The notes beneath the pieces were generated by a model. The model was not told the DNA's origin and ran no database searches. It saw only the letters and a program-made list of their open reading frames with translations. A stretch of 64,000 nucleotides of DNA from Bedellia somnulentella (taxonomy: Eukaryota > Arthropoda > Insecta > Lepidoptera > Bedelliidae): contig OY755190.1 in assembly GCA_963576735.1 (NCBI GenBank), positions 5,139,695-5,203,694 of the forward strand, given 5' to 3'. A program made the position numbers and the translations under genes. Shown piece by piece: positions 1 to 9,143 of this stretch (the stretch's first letter is position 1; each line of letters starts with the position of its first letter).

Positions 1-39
1 TCCATCTTCGTACATAATGTTGTGTTTGTTCCTTTCCAG

Positions 40-2412
40 AACTAAACAAAAATCCAGTAGAAGGTTTTTCTGCTGGACTAATAGATGACAATGACATATA
101 CAAATGGGAAGTACTCATTATTGGCCCCCCAGATACATTATAGTAAGTTTATTTATAATAAATTCCTTTCATCATTCTGAACTGGCTACATCATAAATTG
201 TTTCACTAGGTGTATCTTTTTAATTTTACCGACTTTCCAAGACCTGGGATCGTATTATGTAGATAGCCTATTATAGCTGTAAGGATATATTAGCTACCTA
301 CAATAAAATTATTGGAGAATTAGACATAGTATAGCAGAAAGGACTCAACCCACAAAAAGTTGATTATATATTTTTGAAGTTTAAAATTCAGAGTATTTTC
401 TATGTTGTAGGTTAGGTTTGGTGTTTATTTTAAACAGTTTGTGTGCAATTTTTACTGAATGGAGTTTTCACTACTTCATAGATTCAACCCTCAGCAAAAA
501 AAATATATTGGCATACTTAACTCAATTTTGGTGAAAAGTTCTCTAAGCTTAGCTATAGAATCGGCAAAAAGCTTGAAATAAATATTATAAATGTTACAAA
601 GTATTATGGGGTCTTTAAAATAACTATGTAGACCAGTATTTCCCTAAGTGTGGGTCGCGACCCACTGGTGGGTCGTGGATTGATTTTGGTTTGGTCCTGT
701 GTCTTGATTGTCGCATAAATCTTGCAATCTACAAGCTCGCAGCGCCCTTAGTTGTGTGAGTTAAACGAAGTGCAGTGAACGGCACATCAATGTCAAATTT
801 CCTGAATATTTTTTCTACAAACTTTTACTGAACTTACAAATAAACTAAATAAGGTTTAAGTTTCCTTGCTACTGACTCCTCCGTCGGGTTCACACACTTA
901 AAAAATATGATGTATTTGGAAACAAAGGCAAGTGAAGAGCTTATCGATTTATTAGAAGATACCTCACTGAAAAGTACTCATAAATTGTAAGAAAAATTAT
1001 ATTTAAGGGTGTCCCCGTACAATAAACATGTTTATTCTCGTATTTTTTGTTTAATATTAAAAACGTTAACACATAGATGCTTCAAATGTTTACTTGTATA
1101 TCATCTTTCAAAACAAATGATTAAATAGCATAATAAATTGCTGTGTAGTGTCGGCTTAGAATAGCTCTACCCCATTTCTTCCGGTGGGTGTACATAAGAG
1201 GCGACTAACGGTATTGGGGCTATTAAAGGATTTTTGGGCGATGCGGTTGGAGACCCTTCACCAACCACCTTTATTTTACCATCTTTTCCCCACTCAACTT
1301 TCCAAAAGCGGCTGAGGAATTTCTAATTCCTTAGCTCTGGCTACCCCTTGTAGGGATTTATAGCCGTGAGTATGTAAATAGCAATAAGTAAATATTGAAG
1401 GGGGGCTTATTTTCTATTATGGTTGGAACCCTTCATGTGTGAGTTTTTTGTCTTCATGACACAAGATGGGCTGCGAACTTTTAACTCTCTTTTGGTAGTA
1501 GAAAAGTTTGGGAAACACTGATGTAGACAATAATGAGGAAGTGAGTTCTTGCGGAGTTAAATATATCAATATATTTTATGATCAGCATCAGCTTTGGTTA
1601 TTAGTATTAGTGTGTTACACATAAATAAATTATCAAGTCATAGAATGTAAAATAGATTTTGTTTGAATGTATGGTGATGTAAGTGATTCAAGACAACATA
1701 TTTTGTTACCACTATGAACCTTTGGTTAGTTATCTGCCTCAATTGTAAGAAATAAATTGTTAAAGTTTATTTCAAAATGAACAATATAAATTTTAGAATA
1801 TTTTTCCTTATACTTTAATTGTTTTTACAGTGAAGGAGGATTCTTCAAAGCACATTTAAACTTTCCTAAAGAATATCCATTAAGGCCTCCACGAATGAAA
1901 TTTGTTACTGAAATATGGCATCCAAATAGTAAGTAGAGAAATCTTTTTTAATATTTATATTAAACCTTGAATAGTTTTCCTACAAATGTATACTCACAGC
2001 CATAAATTCCAAAAAGGGGTAGCCAGATCTTTAGAGCTAGAAACTCCTCAGCCACATTTGTAAGGGGACAGGGACAAAATGGTAGAAATAAAATCTTGCT
2101 GGTGATGGGTCTCCTACCACCACTTTAAAGCCCCATACCCTTAGTCGCCTCTTACCACACCTGTGGGTAGAAAGGGTTAGTGACATTCTCTGCACTGCAT
2201 GTCTTTACTTGTATTTATTTTGTTGTTGTTTTGTAACACATTTACAGAATCATGATACCTTTGAAAACACACTAACTAATCCACTAACATGATACTAAAA
2301 ACACTGACTCATTGTAATTATAAACTACAGCAATTTTGGCTAAAGATGTTGTATCAAATATATATTGAACATATACATAAAAACTTTTTAGGCTAGTGTT
2401 TATCATTGCTAC

Positions 2413-2445
<33 letters not shown>

Positions 2446-5400
2446 AACAAAATCTAACAATATACACACAATAAGTACTAAATTATACAAAGAGAAATAC
2501 TAACTTTTAAAGATACAGAAAAACCAGTATAAACACTAAAATTATTAAAAACATTATACAAAAAAAAACTATTTAAATAATCACCAGAAACACAGCAGGA
2601 AAAAACTAATAACAAAATTATGTAATTTTGTGCCCTCCAAACAGTAACAAGGCCTGTGCCAAAGCTGTGAGTTTTACCTCACAACATTGATTCTCAGTCA
2701 CTGATTTGCTCCTTACAGCTCTGCTTTTGACTTGTTTGATACTTGACTCAGCATAGTTAAATTTTAAGCCCACCCTACACAGCAAAGTAAAATACAGTGC
2801 AGCTATGAGCAATTATTTATCATTCCAGTTGAAAAAAATGGTGATGTTTGCATATCAATACTCCATGAGCCAGGCGATGACAAATGGGGCTATGAGAAAG
2901 CATCAGAGCGATGGTTGCCAGTGCATACAGTGGAAACCATTCTCATTAGTGTGATCTCTATGTTGGCCGATCCCAATGACGAAAGCCCCGCTAATGTTGA
3001 TGCTGCAGTAAGTTTATTTTCTTTTTTTCAATATTAAATCCTTTATCTTAGGTTAACTAGTAATGAATTAACCCATGCAAATCACTAGTATAATAGGAAT
3101 GTGACATTCTTATATATCGTCTGCTTACTGGTAAAATGTAGTAAATGCGTTTTTTACAAAAAAATAGGTAATAATGCATTTATATGTAATTTTTGACGCT
3201 CTTTCTACTGGAAAAACGCAATAAATGATAGGACTGTTAATTACAGGTAATTTCTCAATAGGCATGATGACAAATTTTGAGAAACTGTTCTATAATATGT
3301 GGAAATATATATGAATTGTAACAAACATAATATTTCTGCGAAAAATTTAGGTTTAGTACTTAAAAAATAATTTTTGATTCATAAATTTAAAATCTGCACC
3401 AAAACGCGTCAAAGTGTCATGGCGTCGCTTGCTTACGTCACTATAGAGTACAAGGAACATTCGGTATATGTAAACATTATCTAATTCATATTTAATTTGG
3501 AAATTTTACTAGTTTCTACATTAAAACATGACTTCAAAAGCATATAGGTGGTGTTCCGTCCCTCTGGGTACTCATACGTCCAAAAAAACTCATGAGAAGT
3601 TATATATTTTCGTTCCTTTCGATAAGAAATTAAGAAAAAAGTGGCTTTACACAGCTTTATTTTTGTGAAGATCGCTTTGACGTTATTATTTCCTTTTTAT
3701 TTTGTAGAAATTTGATGCTAAATTCATTATAAGCTAATTTTATAGGAAAAAGTAAACATTGATATACAAACTTTTTGGAGTTTATGATTCTCTTACTCAC
3801 TGTTACTTACTGTAATCAAATTCTTAATGTATGAGCTATTAAAAAGGTATTTTATTTCATTTTCAGTTACCAAATTCTAAATATGTAAATTATTTAATTG
3901 CAAAAAGAAATATTTAACATAAACATAACCTCAAATTATAATATTGAATGTTATATTGAAATATGTAGAATAGCTATTTATATTCATGGTTTTAATAATT
4001 AATTAACTGTATAATACACAATACTTACATGGAAGTTTTAACATTTCTAAATTCTGCTGAACAAAAATCTTTGTTTGATGCCAGAAACGTTCCTAGCATT
4101 ATCAAGTCGATTCTTGGCAAATTTGCGCTGGAAGCCTTTGTAAATCCTTATGGATGTTATGGAAATAACTGAATTTAGCGCAATCAATTTACACAAAAGA
4201 AATTGAAGTTAATAACAAAACAATAACGGCGTATTTAATTAAAAAAGCGAACGAGTGTGTATTATCTGAAGTAATTCAAATGTAAACAAAGAGCAAGAAC
4301 TCTAACGTGACGTCATGCGCTCTGATTGGCGTTCAACATTTCATGGCGGATTGCCGTATTTAGCGATTTTATTTTATCGATTATAATAATAATCTTGCTT
4401 TTAATCATGAAAAGAATCAGAGTCTTAGAATAAGGAATTTTGTGATAATATACACACAAATTATTTCAATGAAATTTACTTGTTGTCATCATGCCTATTA
4501 CAGGTCAAATATGATAAGCGCACACCCATGCTAAAAATAATATTATTTTTCCACAATATTTATTAGTTAGTAAAAAAAATACTTAAACTTTGAAAACCCT
4601 ATATCTCCGTTTAACAAAATATGTATTTACTACCAACCACCGTACCGTGATAGCCCAGTGGGTAGAACACTCTGTTATCGTGCAAACGACTAGTGTTCAA
4701 ATCCTGGGTCGGGCCTACACCAATTTATCTTTCGTAAAGACATATGTGTGGTTAATTTATCATGGTTGTTAACGGTGAGGGAAAACATCGTGAGGAAACC
4801 CACATGGCTGAGTTGTACTTAGTCATGTGACAGTGTATTCGTACAAAACGGCGATAGGCCTGCCCCCTATCACGTGAGTACACTGTCCATGCAAAACGTG
4901 GGTACTCTGAACACCAGGTGACAAAGTCACGTGATGTTCAGAAGTATTAGTACCTCTGCCAACCCCTTCGGGGATATTCGGCGTGAACGTTTATGTTATT
5001 ATGTTATGTATTTACTACATTTTACCAGTAAGCAGACGATATATACAATACATTATTTTCATGGGAGACTTCTTTTTGGTTTTTGGTGGCAGCTTTAGTA
5101 ATAAAATCTATTTAAACTTTAAATTGGCTTTGATATTGAATTTGCACTTGCTATAAGTATGAGGCTTGATTTAGCCAATTGAACCTTCATATTTAGGCTT
5201 CCTCACAATGTTACTGGATTTATCTTTTGCACTTATATATCCACTAAGGTAGACAGGAACTAACAGTTTTGCTCATGACATCTAGTGATCTGGTGAGAGT
5301 ATACAAGTTGCTGTGTAGACACAGTGTTTACCCATGTAGTGTGTTTGACAAATATGTAGACAGCCTCGTTACGGAATATTTATCTTTAATATAATAATTC

Positions 5401-6325
5401 AGCCATGATCAATTACCTTTGAAAATACCCATTAGTGATGACCACATGGTAGCCAATGCTTCTCAGATTGACTTACTAAGATTGCAATACAAATAATATA
5501 TTATGCTTATAATATATATGGTTACCTTACGGTAACCAATGTGTTTTTTTTATTGTTAATTAATTAGTTCTTCTTTTTTAACTTCTTTTCACTGTATTAT
5601 TATTATATAGATTTTTTTGTATGTGTAAAAAGATGAATAAAATCTTTTTATTTATTTATTTATAAATAAATTCTTCATCAAGACACTGGGTGCTGAGCCT
5701 ATGAGTTTAAGCTCTTTCCCACTTGACAGCATCTAAAACTACTCAGGGTAGGGATTAAAGTGGTTAGTCCATAAAGATAATCTTTTAGGTTAGTTGAATT
5801 TATAGGAATAGCTGGTTAATAAGTATCCTGGTTAGTCAATTATTTTTATATTTTGTATTTTGGCAATTATTTTTAATGTATATTTAGTATCAAGAGATCA
5901 CTGTAGCTGATTGGAGCCTTAATTCTATTTATGACATAATAGCCTGTTTGTGTATTATTTTCTGCATTTATATGCCTCGTTGCAGATAAAAAATAGATTT
6001 ATATTAATTTATATATGCTTGTGTTTACAGAAAGAATGGAGGGAGAGATACTCAGAATTCAAAAAGAAAGTGGCCAGATGTGTTAGGAAAAGTCAAGAAG
6101 ACTGCTTTTAGGAGAGAGAGAGGGGCGATGTAATGTTAAATAGCAAACTATGAAAAAGGGCCTTCCTAGGGACGGGCACAACTTAACACACCATGACTAG
6201 GTCCCCAAGACACAAGCAGGAGCTCATTCTGTTTCTTTTTACAGAAGGAATGGAGGGAATCATATCCAGAGTTTAAACGAAAAGTAGCACAGTGTGTGAG
6301 AAAGAGTCAAGAGGAGGGTTCCTAA
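40..6325 (+). CDS. UBE2G1: UBE2G1-type ubiquitin-conjugating enzyme E2 (3' part of gene; first exon outside window)
   Basis: Exons 40-142, 1831-1928 and 2829-3007 are followed by one of two alternative last exons (6031-6111 or 6245-6325). All have GT/AG borders and matching phases (split codons G|AA, TA|T, A|TT). Read from sequence: the joined product has [18 protein letters not shown], the HPN motif (WHPN just before the second junction), the active-site region [13 protein letters not shown] with the catalytic Cys codon at 2849-2851, and VISMLADPN. From family knowledge this is the class of E2s acting with ER-associated degradation ligases (UBE2G1/Ubc7 group), which take ubiquitin as a thioester on that Cys; the acidic insert after the Cys ([17 protein letters not shown]) is typical of this group. 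The start codon and roughly the first 15 residues lie upstream of base 1. Introns are full of repeats (a hAT-like element, SINE1 copies, a THAP element). An AATAAA lies at 6443-6448. Identity is very secure; which tail is used is not known. Confidence 0.95.
634..1520. mobile_element. hAT-like non-autonomous DNA transposon with 8-bp TSD
   Basis: The ends read CAGTATTTCCC on the left and, reverse-complemented, CAGTGTTTCCCAAAC on the right; this terminus style is known for hAT elements. An exact 8-bp target-site duplication ATGTAGAC is at 626-633 and 1521-1528. There is no long ORF. A SINE1 copy (1138-1376) is nested inside. It lies in the first UBE2G1 intron of the window. Confidence 0.8.
1138..1376 (+). 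mobile_element. SINE1 copy
   Basis: Starts TTGCTGTGTAGTGTCGGCTT and ends at GCCGTGAGTATGTA. Near-full-length member of the most frequent repeat in the window, nested in the hAT-like element 634-1520. Confidence 0.85.
1989..2199 (-). mobile_element. SINE1 copy, diverged
   Basis: Reverse-oriented copy in UBE2G1 intron 1831/2829. The 3' tail (ACTCACAGCCATAAATTCC on +) and the CGCCTCTTACC block are recognisable, with substitutions throughout. Confidence 0.7.
2411..2446. repeat. (AT)n(AC)n microsatellite
   Basis: Uninterrupted AT dinucleotides passing into AC dinucleotides in a UBE2G1 intron. It explains the short minus-strand ORF around it. Confidence 0.9.
3528..3700 (+). pseudogene. THAP-domain (C2CH) relic of a transposase-like protein
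   Basis: From ATG 3528 the frame reads [20 protein letters not shown] and later [15 protein letters not shown] before a stop at codon 47. In the +1 frame the sequence continues FCEDRFDV, matching the C-E-D-H-F block of THAP domains. A frameshift is therefore needed, and the second zinc ligand (normally Cys after VP) is Gly, so the finger is dead. Family assignment is from remembered THAP/P-element proteins. It sits in the middle of the TIR element 3111-5045. Confidence 0.6.
4634..5005 (+). mobile_element. SINE2 full-length copy (tRNA head type A) with 13-bp TSD
   Basis: The tRNA-derived head has an A box (TAGCCCAGTGGGTAGA) and B box (GTTCAAATCCTGG), followed by the common body and the 3' end CCAACCCCTTCGGGGATATT plus GGCGTGA and a TATGTTATG tail. 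Exact TSD ATGTATTTACTAC at 4621-4633 and 5006-5018. Inserted in the THAP-bearing TIR element. Confidence 0.92.
6031..6111 (+). CDS. UBE2G1: UBE2G1 alternative last exon, proximal
   Basis: It follows an acceptor (tgtgtttacag) and is in phase 0 with exon 2829-3007. It encodes 26 residues beginning [20 protein letters not shown] and ending DCF, then TAG. This is the C-terminal helix of the E2 fold. No donor is evident before the next acceptor, so use of this exon ends the protein here, and the downstream exon would become 3' UTR. Confidence 0.85.
   Translation, partial: KEWRERYSEFKKKVARCVRKSQEDCF
6245..6325 (+). CDS. UBE2G1: UBE2G1 alternative last exon, distal
   Basis: A second exon of identical length (27 codons with stop), with its own acceptor (ttctttttacag), starts 133 nt after the proximal one ends. 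It encodes [20 protein letters not shown] and ends EEGS, then TAA. It differs from the proximal exon at 7 of 26 residues but at many synonymous sites, which points to an old duplication kept under selection. Confidence 0.85.
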   Translation, partial: KEWRESYPEFKRKVAQCVRKSQEEGS

Positions 6326-7410
6326 AATTAACAGTGCCCTTTTTCATAATATAGTTGTTTAGTGATTGTGATGAAGTGGAACGTTGTGCATGGCAATCTG
6401 CCCCGACGCGGCTATCTAGAGACAATATTCAAATTGATTTAAAATAAATAATTATTGTAATTAAAACTTAACGCTGCCGCATATTATAAATATAGAACTG
6501 GAGGTCTTTTTCATCGTTTTTTAAGACATGTTAGGTAGCTATGATAATGATAAATAATGAAATGAGTACGGTAATTTTTATAGAAAAACAAATCTGCATT
6601 TTCTCCTCCTTTCATTTTCTACTTCTACTCTGTTTGATCTCTTCATAGATACATCATAGTTGCATTCGTTAATCTGTATTTTAATAAGAAAACCATATTA
6701 CCAATACCAAAAAAAGTGCAAATTGGAAAATGCACACTTCCGCAATAAAAAGTTGCCTTTGTAAAATAGTTTGTTTTTTGTAATGTTATAATAATCTAAG
6801 AATGTCATTGATATGTGCTGCTATGCTTTTATAATATTGTGCTATTTGGATTTTAAAATTAACATCGGGTTTTAAACGCTTTTTGATCTAATAGCTTAAT
6901 TTGATCCAATCTGATTGCTGTGATTTCATTGTTTGATTAGAATAAATAACAACTACAAATTTAAGTTCACTTGCATGATTCAGTATCTTAAAAGATGGTT
7001 TGGCACCATATGGATGCAGGCATCAATTTTGAAATTCCGTGTGGCAAGAAATCTTAAGATTTATGTATGTACTAATGGCACAATGCAGTTCCAACTCAGT
7101 GAGAGGAAAATGTGTACAATATATTTACCTGTGTATGTATATTTTTTACTATAAAATCATTATGCAGTAAACCTAAATGATATTTCATTTAATTGCTCCA
7201 AAAAATTCCTTTTTTACAAATGTCTTGGGTAAATCAATGTATTACTGAAAACCATTTTAAGAAAATAAAACATAAAAATAGCTTTCTCCTTTTTTATTCT
7301 ATTCAGTAGATAGCTCTTGTTCCATTAGGAATTAGTTTTGAATACTTTGTACAATATCTTACACAGTTAACATTAAATATCTCAGTTATAAACTACATAT
7401 TTGTAATATA

Positions 7411-7838
7411 TAGGACGGTAACAGGCCAGTCATTGCAATTCGGCTGCGTTAAACTAAAAACAAGTATGTCGTTTTCGGCAAATTTTACAGGAGAGCGAAA
7501 AAACATTTTATTTCTTTAAATTTAAATATTTCCTAAAGTGATTGTCGGATCTTGATGATTTTTGGATATGTCCGACGTGATGTAGTTTCCTAATGAAATT
7601 AATTATTTTTTTAACTTCACCTTTACAGTAACGCCAATGCAGAATGAAAATGCTTTTAGCATAATCTTACCCTATTATTTTTATCAATAGCGCCTTAAAT
7701 AAGAAGATATTTTGAGTTTTAATAATGTAGAAATAAGGGTCTTTCTATGACGAATCCAACGGTGTAAAAAAAAGCAAACGCTCAAAAATCGACATACTTG
7801 TTTTAAGCTTAGAGCAGCCGAATTGGTTGACTATCCTA
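7411..7838. mobile_element. MITE-like element with imperfect TIRs
   Basis: Left end TAGGACGGTAACAGGCC and right end (reverse complement) TAGGATAGTCAACC are followed inward by the matching blocks AATTCGGCTGC and AACAAGTATGTCG on opposite strands. No coding capacity seen. It lies in the intergenic stretch between UBE2G1 and RAD9. Confidence 0.6.
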
Positions 7839-8095
7839 CAATTTAAAAAACTATGAGTATAACCATTCAACTGGACCACTGAAAAATCCTTATAAATCTT
7901 ACCCATTGTATTAACGATACTTTTTAATAGTGCAGGGAATTAAGAGAAAATACAGTGATGAGTGACAAAAATCATCAAGAGGTTACTTGGCAGCATTTTT
8001 CAGTTTTCTCACCATTCAAATAGTCTTATTAACTGTAACGACAAGGATTAATATGCCATGAACCCAGAGCAAAAAAAAAGTGATTAAAACTCTAG

Positions 8096-8285
8096 ACGTT
8101 CACGCCGTATATCTCCAAAGAGGTTGGTAGAGGTACTAATACTAACATTGTCACCTGGTGTTCCGTGTTCCCACATTTTGCTTGGACAGTGTACTCACTT
8201 GATTTATTCATATACACGTAATTTTGTACGTATACATACACTGTCACATGCGAAAGTACAAACTTAGCGATGTAGATTTTCCCTA
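8096..8285 (-). mobile_element. SINE2 relic
   Basis: Reverse-oriented, diverged 3' half of SINE2: ACGTTCACGCCGTATATCTCC and ACAGTGTACTCAC blocks are recognisable. It accounts for the short minus-strand ORF of this area. Confidence 0.65.
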
Positions 8286-8856
8286 ACCGTAACAAAAAAA
8301 AAATAATCCAATATACTATATTTATTCCTTTTCAAACCACCCCGAACATTAGGGTAATTACAAATATCTGGCACAATTGTTTTCTCATGTTCGAGGTACC
8401 AGCCAAAGCTTACCCAGGTATACTTAGTACAGCAATTCTTTATTAGTATTCCATCACACGACATTGTTTTCGGCACATTCAGCTCTGCCTTCACATGCAA
8501 TAGGTGACATCGATTCCTAAAATACTATCACGTCAAACTTAATTTATCTTAGTCGTTACAGTATGTAGACTTTGCTTCTTGACGATTTTCATCAGTCATA
8601 TTTTTACTTTAATCACTTTACCATGGATAAAATTTTCTCTTCGGATAGTTTTTTTACCTGGAAAACAGTTTACTGTAATATTGAAAGAAAAGCTTTGCAG
8701 TATAGTTCACCAGGACCAATCAAACTGTTACAATGGATAATAACTGTGATAGGCAACCTTGCCTTTGGTAGCGCCTTATAGCAACATTGAGAAGGAACTG
8801 TTACTAATTAAGTTTGGCCTTCTTTTCTTAAGGTAATCAAACATAGTCTTCCTATC

Positions 8857-9077
8857 CTCATGGCTATAATACCAAAAAGGGGTATTCAGAACTTCGAATT
8901 TAGCAATCCTTACCAATGCGGCAAGAAGATAGTCCAAGTATTGTTGGTCGTGGATCTCCAGCCATATCACCAAACAATCACATAAAAAGGGTATAAACCA
9001 ATTACCCACAAGAAAATAAGGGTAGTGTACTGAGAGCATAAGGGGTAATACTGTTCTAAGCCAATACTATACAGCAA
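8857..9077 (-). mobile_element. SINE1 relic, strongly diverged
   Basis: The order of landmarks (CATGGCTATAAT, a GGTCTCCA-like block, TTCTAAGCC, ACAGCAA) follows SINE1 in reverse. An 87-codon minus ORF here is a by-product of this repeat, not a gene. Confidence 0.6.
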
Positions 9078-9143
9078 TAAATAAATTCATATCCCTTGCT
9101 CTTAAAAATGTATCCATAAATTAACTAAAACACAACAATAACA

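Larger units (their letters stand above)
3111..5045. mobile_element. P-like (THAP) TIR transposon relic with nested SINE2
   Basis: Terminal inverted repeats start TATATATCGTCTGCTTACTG on the left and, reverse-complemented, match at the right end (5007-5045), extending about 36 bp. A second inverted pair lies further in (about 3255-3275 versus 4480-4500, AGGCATGATGACA). A decayed THAP zinc-finger start is at 3528. An intact SINE2 is inserted at 4634-5005. P-superfamily assignment is inferred from the THAP relic; no clear 8-bp TSD was found. Confidence 0.7.

Noticed and set aside
4590..4772. 60-codon frame over the SINE2 head
   Set aside because: Produced by the SINE2 tRNA-derived region, which is non-coding.
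8776..9039. 87-codon minus-strand open frame
   Set aside because: It lies within a degraded SINE1 (8857-9077); no domain or splice context.
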